Assembly: GCF_001417775.1 (NCBI RefSeq)
Contig: NZ_BBZJ01000016.1
Span: 1-64,000 of the forward strand
Source of the DNA: Streptomyces sp. TP-A0356
GTDB taxonomy: Bacteria > Actinomycetota > Actinomycetes > Streptomycetales > Streptomycetaceae
Direction of reading: 5' to 3'
DNA length: 64,000 nucleotides
Part shown: positions 36,190 through 44,535 of the stretch, in pieces
Position numbering within the stretch: position 1 is the stretch's first letter
How the letters are laid out: each line of letters opens with the position of its first letter
Made by a program: the position numbers and the translations under genes
Notes under the pieces: model-generated
What the model was told of the DNA's origin: nothing
The model's input: the letters and a program-made list of their open reading frames with translations, nothing else
Databases searched by the model: none

Positions 36190-36325
36190 GAGCCCTCCCG
36201 CCGCTGGACGTTCGTTTGAGCGATATGCGTGCGATAGGAGCACCAGCATACGAGCGCATCCTGACGCAGTTTCGGCCGTGGCGGCGGTTCCTGGCGCCGG
36301 TCCACTGTCGGCCGTCGGCAGTCGG

Positions 36326-36799
36326 TCAGACGGCCGGCCCGTCCAACTCCTCCCCGATCGCCTGGCGCAGGGCGTCGTGCCGGGGGCCGAGCGCGTACCG
36401 CTCGTCGGTCCACCGTTCGCGTGGGTAGGACCACACCGGTCGGCCCACGAGGTCGGCGGACTCCCATGCGTAGCGAGGCCACACATGCGCGTGCAGGAAG
36501 TCGTCCTTGTTCCCCAGGATCTCCAGGTTGACCCGCCGGAACGCCGGATCCAGCCGCCCGCAGGCGCGTTCCACGGCCTCACCCAGCCTGTCCATGTCGG
36601 ACAGGAACGCCAGGCGCCTGCTCCGGGGCAGCCCCGAGAGGCGCCGTACGGCGGGGTCGTCCACCAGGAGCACGCAGTATCCGGGCAGGAACTGGACGTC
36701 CCCGATCACCGCGAACCCCGCCGGCAGTCTCCGCAGCACCGTGGGGTTCCGCCCCCGCAGCGCGCTCCCGATCCGGTCCTTGCGCCAGTCCTCCGTCAT
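36326..36799 (-). CDS. HIT-like (diadenosine tetraphosphate hydrolase-type) protein
   Basis: 157 aa. The fold and motif FAVIGDVQFLPGYCVLLVDDP ... NLEILGNKDDFLHAHVWPRY match the HIT superfamily, with the catalytic histidine pair in LHAHVWPR (HxH-hydrophobic, last His of the canonical triad replaced by an aromatic/proline run). Length is normal. It may hydrolyse a nucleotide phosphoester; substrate unknown. No operon partner. Confidence 0.7.
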   Translation of the reverse strand: MTEDWRKDRIGSALRGRNPTVLRRLPAGFAVIGDVQFLPGYCVLLVDDPAVRRLSGLPRSRRLAFLSDMDRLGEAVERACGRLDPAFRRVNLEILGNKDDFLHAHVWPRYAWESADLVGRPVWSYPRERWTDERYALGPRHDALRQAIGEELDGPAV

Positions 36800-37018
36800 G
36801 ATCGGCGACTCTACTCACGGGCACGGTGACGAGTCAGTGAGGTGGTGGCCGGCCGCCGCCGCACCTCCGTGCGCCATCGCGCCATGGCGGATCCCGGTGT
36901 GCCGCCCGGCGAACAGAGCGGCACGGGGCGCTGCGTCTGCTGGACACGCACACGGTGTGGCTGGCCCGCCGTCACCGTCTCTCCCCGCCCGATCCTCGCC
37001 TCACGGGATCCTGGGCCG

Positions 37019-37684
37019 TCAGGACTCGAGGTCGTCGGCGAAGTGCCGGAAGCCGTGCCGGTCCCGGTGCAGGCGCCACAGGGTGTCCGCGAGCACGGCC
37101 GGGTCCTTCCTGGGGTGGCCCGGGGTGATCGCGCCGGGGATGACGAGCTGGGCCACATGGATGCCGTCGGCGGCGAGCGTGTCGTGCAGCAGATGGCCGT
37201 AGGCGCTCTCGGCGGCGAAGGCGATCGAGGTGCCCGCCCGGTCGGGGTGCGGGACCGCCGCGGTGCCTCCGTTGACGAAGAGGACCGTGCCGCGGCCGAG
37301 GGCCCGCATGCCGGGCAGTACCCGCTGCACGGCGGCGACCGGGCCGTATACGGAGAACTCGACGGGGCCCAGCAGATCCGCGGGGGTGGTCTGCAGGACC
37401 GGCCGCATGAAGTCACGGTGCGGCACCGGGCTGTACTGGAGGACCTCGATCGGGCCGAGCGCGTTGGCCGCGGCGTCCAGGGCCGCCGCCAGTGCTTGCG
37501 GGTCGCGTACGTCGGCGGCGAAGCCACGGGCCGGGATGCCCTCGTCGGACAGCTCGGCGGCCAGGGCGTCGAGGCGGCCCCGGTCCCGGGCGACGAGGGC
37601 GACGTCGTAGCCCTCACGGCCGAACCGCCGCGCGACCGCGGCTCCGAGTCCGGGGCCGGCTCCGATGATGGCGATGGTGGTCAT
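37019..37684 (-). CDS. Short-chain dehydrogenase/reductase
   Basis: 221 aa. N-terminal cofactor motif IAIIGAGPGLGAAVARRFG (GxGxGLG type) and an Arg after the second strand (ALVARDRGRL) suggest NADPH. The catalytic tetrad is weak: NGGTAA replaces the usual Ser region and SAYGHLLHD gives the Tyr but not YxxxK, so it may be an atypical SDR. Substrate unknown. Confidence 0.8.
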   Translation of the reverse strand: MTTIAIIGAGPGLGAAVARRFGREGYDVALVARDRGRLDALAAELSDEGIPARGFAADVRDPQALAAALDAAANALGPIEVLQYSPVPHRDFMRPVLQTTPADLLGPVEFSVYGPVAAVQRVLPGMRALGRGTVLFVNGGTAAVPHPDRAGTSIAFAAESAYGHLLHDTLAADGIHVAQLVIPGAITPGHPRKDPAVLADTLWRLHRDRHGFRHFADDLES

Positions 37685-37852
37685 GCGTCGCTCCTCCGTG
37701 GGGTGCGCCGGCCGGAAGCCGCGGTCGAACGGTGCCCTCGAACCCCCTCACGCATGCGCGTGCGTTCCTCCGGCGGGAACACGCCCGCGCTCCGGTGGTG
37801 GCGACGGGCGCCACGGCTCCGCGCCCTGGGGCCCGGCCCCCGGCAGGGGCGG

Positions 37853-38065
37853 TCACGAGCCGCCGCAGGCCCCCTCCGCGCCGGGCACGCGGTGAGGGCC
37901 GGGCGGTGCCACGGAGGCGAAGGCCATACGCAACAGGTCCCAGGCGGTGGCGGCACCGACCCGTGCGCTGACGGCCTGCGCACCTCGCGGGGGCCGGTTC
38001 GCCGGCTCGGTGACCGCGGCACCGGGATGAGCCGGTTGGGCCCGTTCGACCGGGACGATCTCCAC
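37853..38065 (-). CDS. Small hypothetical protein
   Basis: 70 aa from a GTG behind an excellent AAGGAGGGG site; third codon positions are G/C-rich as in real genes. The sequence begins MEIVPVERAQPAHPG, is Pro/Ala-rich and holds one hydrophobic helix, AWDLLRMAFASV. Not recognised. It lies 168 bp upstream of the SDR gene and divergently from the hydrogenase structural operon. Confidence 0.45.
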   Translation of the reverse strand: MEIVPVERAQPAHPGAAVTEPANRPPRGAQAVSARVGAATAWDLLRMAFASVAPPGPHRVPGAEGACGGS

Positions 38066-38424
38066 GGGTACCCCTCCTTCCGTACGCGCTCTGCACCGGC
38101 CGACGGCCCGCACGGCGCGCGAGCGTGGTGCGCCCGGCGGGGAGGCGGCCCGCCAGGGCGGCCACGGAGCCGCGCCCGCAGCCTGCCACCCCCGACGACG
38201 GGCACGCGTCTGCCTCCCCCATACGCGCCGCTGCGGCTCCCGGGCGTCCACCCGAATGGCGGAACGGCAGCGGTCCGCCGGTAGGTCGCCGGCGCTGCCG
38301 AAGGGCGCCTCCCGCCGGTCGACGCGCCACTCACCCTTCCGCTGCCAATGCGCGCCCCTCGCGACAAAAGGTGTGATTGTTGTGAACCGGTGCAATACGG
38401 ACAGTCGGTGAGTGAGGAGCGACG
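38066..38424. other. Promoter region of the hydrogenase structural operon
   Basis: 359 bp with no gene. Most is G/C-rich, but 38360-38410 forms an A/T-richer island (gacaaaaggtgtgattgttg, then tgaaccggtgcaatacgg) just ahead of the first gene's GTG. The operon promoter most likely lies here. No GGGCC-N4-GGCCC palindrome is present, so direct control by the DosR-like regulator is not indicated. Confidence 0.45.
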
Positions 38425-39681
38425 GTGAGTGACCCCGATCGGAGGCCCGGGAGCACGCGCGATGCGGGTTGCGCGTTCGAGGAGGCGTGCGCCGTCGCCG
38501 ACGCCGTCCTCTACGAGGGCTATCTCCTCTACCCGTACCGGAAGTCGTCGCCCAAGAACCGGGTCCGCTGGCAGTTCGGCATCCTCGCCCCGCGTGCCTG
38601 GGCCGAGGCGAACGGCCCGGTGGCGCCCGGTGTCTCGGGGTCGGTGGAGTCCTGGCAGCAGCAGACCGAGTGCCTGCTGCGGGCGGATGCCGAAGCCGTG
38701 GTGCGCGTACGCGTGCGTTACCTCCAGATGCAGGACAGGAGCGTGGAACGCCGGGACCCACAGGGCCGCTGCACACCGGTGGACTCCCTGGAGGCCGCGG
38801 GGGTCCGCCATCTCGCCTTCGACGAGGCGGTGCCGCGCGAGAGCGACGTCGTCGTTCCGCTTGCCCAACTCCTGGCGGAGGACCGCGAGTTCGACTGCGG
38901 CGCTCCCGGTGGCGAGGACACCGAGGACCTCCCCGGGGGCGTGGGACGCCTGGTGCGCCGACGCCGTCCGGTCGAGGCACGGACGACACTGCGCGCCGAA
39001 CGGCTCGCCGGTCCCGGTTCGCTGTACCGGCTGCGTGTGCGCACCGAGAACACCGGCCGGTCGACGCGGGCCGGGGCCCCGCGTGACGAGGCCTTGCGGC
39101 ACGCGCTCATCTCGGCGCACACCTTCATCGGCGGTGAGGGGCTGAGCTTCCTCTCGTCGGTCGACCCGCCCGACGAGGTCGCGGCACAGGTCCGGGACTG
39201 CCGCAACCTGCACACGTTCCCGGTGCTGGCCGGCCCGGAGGGGTCGGACACCCTCGTGCTGTCGTCGCCGATCATCCTGCCGGACCATCCGCAGGTGGCG
39301 CCGGAGAGCCCCGGCGACCTGCACGACGCCGCGGAGATCGACGAGATTCTGACCCTGCGGACGTTGCTGCTCACCGACGACGAGAAGCGCGAGGCGCGCG
39401 CCACCGACTCCCGGGCCGCGCGGATCCTGGACCGGGTGGAGACCATGCCACCGGAGGTGTTCGCCCGGTTGCACGGAGCCATCCGCTCCCTCACCCCGTC
39501 CGCCGCCCCCGTTTGCCCGTCCGCGGATGCGCCGGACCGCTCGGTGGGTTCCCCTGAGCTTGACGGCGTGCCGGTGGCGGTCGGCGGCGTACGGACGTCG
39601 GCCGCCGAACCGGACACGCAGGCGGCCGCCGTCCCGGACCAGGAAGGGTGTCATGGACGCCATCGAGTTGCTGAAGCATGA
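38425..39681 (+). CDS. Hydrogenase-operon protein of unknown function, family member B
   Basis: 418 aa from a GTG with GTGAGGAG upstream; first gene of the structural hydrogenase operon. Paralog of the protein at 26446: shared blocks are ADAVLYEGYLLYPYRKSSPK, QTECLLR, FLSSVDPPDEVA, CRNLHTFPVLAG and LSSPIILPDHPQVAPESPGD. Here the C-terminal part is helical (EILTLRTLLLTDDEKREARA, DRVETMPPEVFARLHGAI) with a Pro/Ala-rich tail. No signal peptide, membrane helix or metal motif beyond a few Cys (TECLL, CRNLH). Conservation of one copy in each hydrogenase operon suggests a dedicated assembly or structural role. Confidence 0.75.
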   Translation: MSDPDRRPGSTRDAGCAFEEACAVADAVLYEGYLLYPYRKSSPKNRVRWQFGILAPRAWAEANGPVAPGVSGSVESWQQQTECLLRADAEAVVRVRVRYLQMQDRSVERRDPQGRCTPVDSLEAAGVRHLAFDEAVPRESDVVVPLAQLLAEDREFDCGAPGGEDTEDLPGGVGRLVRRRRPVEARTTLRAERLAGPGSLYRLRVRTENTGRSTRAGAPRDEALRHALISAHTFIGGEGLSFLSSVDPPDEVAAQVRDCRNLHTFPVLAGPEGSDTLVLSSPIILPDHPQVAPESPGDLHDAAEIDEILTLRTLLLTDDEKREARATDSRAARILDRVETMPPEVFARLHGAIRSLTPSAAPVCPSADAPDRSVGSPELDGVPVAVGGVRTSAAEPDTQAAAVPDQEGCHGRHRVAEA

Positions 39682-40198
39682 CCACCGGAAGGTGGAGCAA
39701 CTGTTCCGCGACTACCACGCCGCCGCCGACGGGACACAGCGCCGGGCGGTGGTGGAGACCCTCATCCGGGAGCTCTCCCGGCACGCGGCCCTCGAAGAGC
39801 TGATGCTCTACCCGCTGGCCAAGAAGGTTCTCCCGGGGGGCGCGCACGAGATCCACAGGTACCTGGCCGAGCACAAGGCGGCCAAGGAGACGCTGCTGGC
39901 CCTGGACAAGCTGCCCGCAGACGACGACCGCACGGGCGAACTCGTCGAGCGGCTGCGCCGGGAGATCGAGGAGCACGTCCGTGAGGAGGAGGGCGGGCTG
40001 ATGCCGCAACTCCGCGACGCGGTCTCCCAGCGGGAACTCGACGAACTGGGGCAGCTCCTCGTACGGGCCAGGCAGACCGCCCCGACCCGACCGCACCCAC
40101 ACGCACCGGCCGAGCCTCCCGCCCTGTCGCTCGCCGGACCGGTGGCCGCGGCCTACGACCGACTCCGGGACCGACTGCAAGGGAGGCCGATGACATGA
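39653..40198 (+). CDS. Hemerythrin HHE protein coupled to the hydrogenase
   Basis: 181 aa. Di-iron ligand pattern: LLKHDHRKVEQL, LSRHAALEELMLYP (HxxxE), AEHKAAKETL, EEHVREEEGGLMP (HxxxE). A Pro/His-rich linker (APTRPHPHAPAEPP) and a final helix follow, as in the paralog at 4472. The ATG (GGAAGGG site) lies 29 nt inside the upstream gene, and the stop overlaps the hhyS ATG by 4 nt (ATGA). It is therefore made together with the hydrogenase small subunit. It may bind O2 near the enzyme or sense oxygen; that is inference. Confidence 0.87.
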   Translation: MDAIELLKHDHRKVEQLFRDYHAAADGTQRRAVVETLIRELSRHAALEELMLYPLAKKVLPGGAHEIHRYLAEHKAAKETLLALDKLPADDDRTGELVERLRREIEEHVREEEGGLMPQLRDAVSQRELDELGQLLVRARQTAPTRPHPHAPAEPPALSLAGPVAAAYDRLRDRLQGRPMT

Positions 40199-41283
40199 CC
40201 GTCGAAAGCGGTACGACGAAGGTCAGCAAACATCCCGCGAGGGCTGAGAACAGACACGGATTCGACGAGGTCCATATCCTGTGGATCTCCGAGGGCATGA
40301 GCTGCGACGGTGACACCATCGCGATGACGGCGGCCGGTCAGCCGGCGATCGAGGACATCGTCCTCGGGCTCGTACCGGGCCTGCCGAAGGTGAACCTGCA
40401 CAACAAGGTGCTCTCTCCCGCCATGGGCGGCGAGGACTTCCTCGCTCCCTTCCGCGCGGCGGCGCGTGGCGAGCTGGAGCCGTTCGTCCTGGTCATCGAG
40501 GGCTCGATCCCCAACCAGAACATCATCGAGGGCGACGGCTACTGGACGTCGTTCGGCAACGACCCGGACACGGGCGAACCGCTCACGCTCAACTGGTGGA
40601 TCGATCATCTCGCTCCCCGGGCCTGGGCGGTCGTCGCGGCCGGTACGTGCGCCACGTACGGCGGTATCCACGCGATGGCCGGCAACCCGACGGGCTCCAT
40701 GGGCCTGGCCGACTACCTGGGCTGGGACTTCAGGTCGCAGGGCGCGCTGCCGATCATCAACGTACCCGGCTGTCCGATCCAGCCGGAGAACTTCATGGAG
40801 GCGCTGACCTGGCTGCTCTACCACGCGGCCGGGTCGGCTCCGCCACCCCCGCTGGACGAGAACCTGCGCCCCCAGTGGCTGTTCGGAAAGACGGTCCACG
40901 AGGGGTGCGACCGCGCCGCGTACTACGAGCAGGCCGACTTCGCCAGGGACTACAACTCGCCCAAGTGCCTGGTCAAGGTGGGCTGTTGGGGCCCGGTCGT
41001 CAACTGCAACGTACCCAAGCGCGGCTGGATGGCGGGCGTGGGCGGCTGCCCGAACGTCGGGGGCATCTGCATCGGCTGCACGATGCCGGGTTTCCCGGAC
41101 GCCTTCATGCCGTTCATGGACGAACCGACGGGCGCCACCTTCTCGTCGGCACTCATCAGGCCCTACGGGGCCGTGATCCGGCGGCTGCGCGGCTTCACCA
41201 ACATGGCCGTCAACCGCGAGCCCAAGTGGCGCCACGACAAGGCAGAGCTGACCAGCGGTTACGACCCGCACTGGCGCCCCTGA
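40195..41283 (+). CDS. hhyS: [NiFe] hydrogenase small subunit, group 1h (HhyS)
   Basis: 362 aa. Carries the Fe-S relay from the active site. The proximal-cluster motif reads EGMSCDGDT, C37 then D40; canonical subunits have CxxC here, and group 1h (actinobacterial-type) enzymes have this Asp. Other ligands are in AGTCATYGG, NVPGCPIQPENF, VHEGCDRAAYYEQ, KCLVKVGCWGPVVNCN and GGCPNVGGICIGCTMPGFPD. No Tat signal or C-terminal membrane anchor is present, so the protein is cytoplasmic. Group 1h enzymes oxidise atmospheric-level H2 during starvation in Streptomyces and mycobacteria (family knowledge). Coupled to the hemerythrin gene upstream; 37 bp before hhyL. Confidence 0.96.
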   Translation: MTVESGTTKVSKHPARAENRHGFDEVHILWISEGMSCDGDTIAMTAAGQPAIEDIVLGLVPGLPKVNLHNKVLSPAMGGEDFLAPFRAAARGELEPFVLVIEGSIPNQNIIEGDGYWTSFGNDPDTGEPLTLNWWIDHLAPRAWAVVAAGTCATYGGIHAMAGNPTGSMGLADYLGWDFRSQGALPIINVPGCPIQPENFMEALTWLLYHAAGSAPPPPLDENLRPQWLFGKTVHEGCDRAAYYEQADFARDYNSPKCLVKVGCWGPVVNCNVPKRGWMAGVGGCPNVGGICIGCTMPGFPDAFMPFMDEPTGATFSSALIRPYGAVIRRLRGFTNMAVNREPKWRHDKAELTSGYDPHWRP

Positions 41284-41320
41284 GACAGGACAAGCGAGAG
41301 AGAGCGAGGAAGACACGGAC

Positions 41321-43114
41321 ATGACGGCAACCGAGGCGCGGGGCGCGGAGCGCAAACCCGCGCAGATCGTGGACATGTCCTGGGATCCGATCACCCGGAT
41401 CGTCGGCAATCTCGGCATCTACACGAAGATCGACTTCGCGAACCGGGAAGTGGTGGAGTGCCACAGCACTTCGTCGCTCTTCCGGGGCTACTCCGTCTTC
41501 ATGAGGGGCAAGGACCCGCGTGACGCGGGCTTCATCACGTCCCGCATCTGCGGCATCTGCGGCGACAACCACACCACGTGTTCCAACTACGCCCAGCAGA
41601 TGGCCTATGGCGTCAAGCCGCCGATGCTCGCGGACACCATCGTCAACCTGGGCGAGGCGGCCGAGTACATCTTCGACCACACGATCTTCCAGGACAACCT
41701 GGTCTTCGTCGACTTCTGCGAGGCCATGGTCAAGGCCACCAACCCCAGCGTCCTGGCCCGGGCCGAGCGCACCGAGGCACGCAACGGGAACATTCACGGC
41801 TACCGGACCATCGCCGACATCATGCGCGCCTTCAATCCGTTCGAGGGCGAGGTGTACAAGGAGGCGCTCAAGGTCAGCCGGATCACCCGCGAGATGTTCT
41901 GTCTGATGGAGGGGCGTCACGTCCACCCCTCCACCCTGTATCCGGGCGGTGTCGGCACCATGCCGGAGCCGACCACGTTCACCGACTACCTCTCCCGGCT
42001 GATCCGCGTCATCGACTTCGTCAAGATGGCCGTGGCGATGAACGACGACGTCTTCGACTTCTTCTACGAGGCGCTGCCGGGCTACGAGGAGGTGGGCAGG
42101 CGACGGATCATGCTCGGCTGCTGGGGCGCCTGGCAGAACCCGGAGGTGTGCGACTACCGCTACGAGACGATGAGCGAATGGGGCAGGGCGATGTACGTCA
42201 CGCCCGGCATCATCGTGGACGGCAGGCTCGTCACCAACGACCTCGTCGACATCAACCTCGGCATCCGGATCCTGCTGGGCAGTTCGTACTACGAGGACTG
42301 GGGAAACGAGGAGCCGTTCGTCACCCACGATCCGCTCGGCAACCCCGTCGACATGCGGCACCCGTGGAACCAGACGACGGTACCGCTGCCGCAGAAGCGG
42401 GACTTCAGCGGCAACTACAGCTGGGTGATGAGCCCGCGCTGGTACGACAAGAACACCAACGAGCACCTCGCCCTGGACACCGGCGGCGGCCCGCTGGCCC
42501 GCCTGTGGTCGACCGCGCTCAACGGCCTGGTCGACACGCCCTATGTCAAGGCCACCGGGCACAGCGTGCAGATCTCGCTGCCCAAGAGCGAGAAGCTGCC
42601 GGAGATGACTCTGGAGTGGAAGATCCCCCAGTGGAGCAACACCATCGAACGCGACCGTGCCCGGCCGTACTTCGTCGCGTACGCCGCCGCGATGGCCTTC
42701 AACTTCCTGGAGAAGGCGATGGGATTCATCCGCGCGGGCGACACCAAGGTCTTCGAGAACTACGAGGTGCCTGACGAGGCGATCGGCTGCGGGTTCCACG
42801 AGGCGGTACGCGGCGTCCTCTCCCACCACCTGGTGATCAAGGACCGTAAGATCGCGAACTACCACCCGTACCCGCCGACTCCGTGGAACGGGAGCCCGAG
42901 GGACAGTTACGGCACGCCTGGCCCGTACGAGGACGCCGTCCAGGGTCAGCCGATCTTCGAGGAGAACGGCCCCGACGACTTCAAGGGCGTCGACATCATG
43001 CGCACCGTCCGCAGCTTCGACCCCTGCCTGCCCTGTGGTGTGCACATGTACCTCGGCAAGGGCAACACGCTGAGCAAGCTGCACTCGCCCACCTACGGAG
43101 CGGCTCATGCCTGA
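41321..43114 (+). CDS. hhyL: [NiFe] hydrogenase large subunit, group 1h (HhyL)
   Basis: 597 aa. Holds the Ni-Fe(CN)2CO site. Nickel ligands: L1 motif RICGICGDNHTTCS (C77, C80) and L2 motif DPCLPCGVH (C569, C572, H575). The maturation protease is expected to cut after H575, removing 22 residues. The sequence GMLGCWGAWQNPEVCDY-like stretch (MLGCWGAWQNPEVCDY) and the central VHPSTLYPGGVGTMP are family features. The last 8 nt overlap the NifU-like gene. The motifs identify a group 1h (formerly group 5) high-affinity, O2-tolerant enzyme. Confidence 0.97.
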   Translation: MTATEARGAERKPAQIVDMSWDPITRIVGNLGIYTKIDFANREVVECHSTSSLFRGYSVFMRGKDPRDAGFITSRICGICGDNHTTCSNYAQQMAYGVKPPMLADTIVNLGEAAEYIFDHTIFQDNLVFVDFCEAMVKATNPSVLARAERTEARNGNIHGYRTIADIMRAFNPFEGEVYKEALKVSRITREMFCLMEGRHVHPSTLYPGGVGTMPEPTTFTDYLSRLIRVIDFVKMAVAMNDDVFDFFYEALPGYEEVGRRRIMLGCWGAWQNPEVCDYRYETMSEWGRAMYVTPGIIVDGRLVTNDLVDINLGIRILLGSSYYEDWGNEEPFVTHDPLGNPVDMRHPWNQTTVPLPQKRDFSGNYSWVMSPRWYDKNTNEHLALDTGGGPLARLWSTALNGLVDTPYVKATGHSVQISLPKSEKLPEMTLEWKIPQWSNTIERDRARPYFVAYAAAMAFNFLEKAMGFIRAGDTKVFENYEVPDEAIGCGFHEAVRGVLSHHLVIKDRKIANYHPYPPTPWNGSPRDSYGTPGPYEDAVQGQPIFEENGPDDFKGVDIMRTVRSFDPCLPCGVHMYLGKGNTLSKLHSPTYGAAHA

Positions 43115-43658
43115 GTCCGTACGGCTCGACGGGACCGCGGTCGCGGAGCGGTTGTCGCGCATCGACCGGTTGCTCGAACAGATCGAAGGAGCTCCCGGCC
43201 CGATGACCGGCGCGGCGATCGAGGCGGTGCAGGCCCTCACCGAGGTCTACGGCGAGGCCCTGGCCCGGGTGCTCGACGGCGCCGACGCGGGCCTGGTCGA
43301 CCATATGGCGGGCGACGAACTCGTCGGCCATCTTCTGGTCCTCCACGGCATCCACCCGGAACCGCCCGAGCGCCGGGCCGCCCGGGCGGTCGACGCGCTG
43401 CGTCCGGCGGTGCGGGAGCGGGGCGGAGACGTCGAGTTGAAGGGCGTCGAGGAGGGAGTGGCCCGGGTGCGGCTCGCGGCCAAGGGGTGCGGGACCTCCT
43501 CGGCGGTCCTGGAGGACGCGGTCCGCGAGGCCGTGCTCACCCTGGCCCCCGAGCTCTCCGGCGTCGAGCAGGCACCCGGGGAGGGCGGACGGAAGACCAC
43601 CTTCGTACCCGTGGAGGCGCTCACCCTGCGGACGGCGTCGGTCGGGGAGCGGTCATGA
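43107..43658 (+). CDS. NifU-domain-like hydrogenase-operon protein
   Basis: 183 aa. The N-terminal half is helical (AVAERLSRIDRLLEQIEGAPG). The C-terminal half (about 85-150) resembles the NifU/Nfu C-terminal fold: AVDALRPAVRERGGDVELKGV and VARVRLAAKGCGTSSAVLEDAV. In Nfu proteins this loop carries CxxC for an Fe-S cluster; here only the second cysteine (C128) remains, with Ala at 125. It may still hold a cluster as a dimer, or have lost that activity. Overlaps hhyL by 8 nt and the next gene by 4 nt. Confidence 0.75.
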   Translation: MPESVRLDGTAVAERLSRIDRLLEQIEGAPGPMTGAAIEAVQALTEVYGEALARVLDGADAGLVDHMAGDELVGHLLVLHGIHPEPPERRAARAVDALRPAVRERGGDVELKGVEEGVARVRLAAKGCGTSSAVLEDAVREAVLTLAPELSGVEQAPGEGGRKTTFVPVEALTLRTASVGERS

Positions 43659-44242
43659 CCACCGGTGCGCTCGCCCGCGTCATCCGCTCCGCCGCCGACC
43701 GGCGGGCGGACGCGGAGCGCTGCGACCTGTGCGGCGTGGACGTCCCCTCCGAGCACCGGCACCTGCTCGAAACGGGCCGGGAGGAGGTGCTGTGCGCATG
43801 CCGGCCCTGCTCCCTGCTCTTCGTCGAGGGGGCGGCGAGCGAGGGACGGTACCGGCTGGTGCCGAGCCGGAGGGTGCGGCTGCCTCCGGTCAGGACGCAG
43901 GCGCTGGGCGTCCCGGTGGGGCTGGCCTTCTTCGTACGGCACACCGACGGCACCGTGACGGCGCACTATCCGAGCCCCGCGGGGGCCACGCGCTGGGAGG
44001 CGGATCCGACGGCCTGGCAGGACGTCGTGACCCGCTGCCCACAGCTCGCCACGCTCGAACCGGAGGTGGAGGCGCTGCTGGTCAACACCGCCCGTTCCGC
44101 GCAGCACCACTGGATCACCCCGATCGACGACTGCTTCCGGATGGTCGCGCTGGTGCGACGGGAATGGCGGGGCCTGTCCGGCGGCGGCCGGGTGTGGCCC
44201 GCAATCGAGCAGTTCTTCGCGGAGCTGACCGAACAACCGTAG
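43655..44242 (+). CDS. DUF5947 family protein
   Basis: 195 aa. The N-terminus has a zinc-ribbon-like cysteine pattern, C23xxC26 ... C47xC49xxC52 (ERCDLCG and VLCACRPCSLLF). Then comes GRYRLVPSRRVRLP, GVPVGLAFFVRHTDGTVTAHYP and a C-terminal helix RVWPAIEQFFAELTE. DUF5947 proteins are found mostly next to group 1h hydrogenases; function unknown. ATGA overlap with the NifU-like gene. Confidence 0.75.
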   Translation: MTTGALARVIRSAADRRADAERCDLCGVDVPSEHRHLLETGREEVLCACRPCSLLFVEGAASEGRYRLVPSRRVRLPPVRTQALGVPVGLAFFVRHTDGTVTAHYPSPAGATRWEADPTAWQDVVTRCPQLATLEPEVEALLVNTARSAQHHWITPIDDCFRMVALVRREWRGLSGGGRVWPAIEQFFAELTEQP

Positions 44243-44263
44243 GAAACCTGCAAGGAGGAGACG

Positions 44264-44470
44264 ATGGGCAGGATCCGAGTGGGCACGCCGGACGCCAGTC
44301 CGGATACGCCCAGCCATGTCGCCGGGCTGCACGAGGGCAACCGCGGCCCCTACAAGCGGCAGCCCGGACATCACAAGGACGGGACCGCCGACGCACGCCG
44401 CTCGACCGGGATCCACTGGAAGAAGCACAACGCGATCTCGAAGATCATGCCGAACCTTCCGCCGGGATGA
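44264..44470 (+). CDS. 68-aa hydrogenase-operon protein
   Basis: Starts with GCAAGGAGGAGACG before the ATG, one of the best ribosome sites in the window. The sequence is basic, polar and Gly/His/Lys-rich (PSHVAGLHEGNRGPYKRQPG, HWKKHNAISKIMPNLPPG). No family recognised. The position at the 3' end of the operon, 21 bp after DUF5947, argues that it is a real hydrogenase-linked peptide. Confidence 0.65.
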   Translation: MGRIRVGTPDASPDTPSHVAGLHEGNRGPYKRQPGHHKDGTADARRSTGIHWKKHNAISKIMPNLPPG

Positions 44471-44535
44471 CGCGGCCATCACGACCGTGCCCGCGCGGGC
44501 GCGGCATCGCAGAAGACGACCGAGGAGTAGGGAAA

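Noticed and set aside
33898..36582. A single 894-aa minus-strand protein
   Set aside because: The open frame joins the 3' part of DUF2264 to shadow sequence and to the start of the decayed DeoR-type gene; family motifs change frame at about 35590.
37685..38424. Direct DosR-type control of the hydrogenase structural operon
   Set aside because: No GGGCC-N4-GGCCC palindrome was found in this promoter region, unlike the stress genes.
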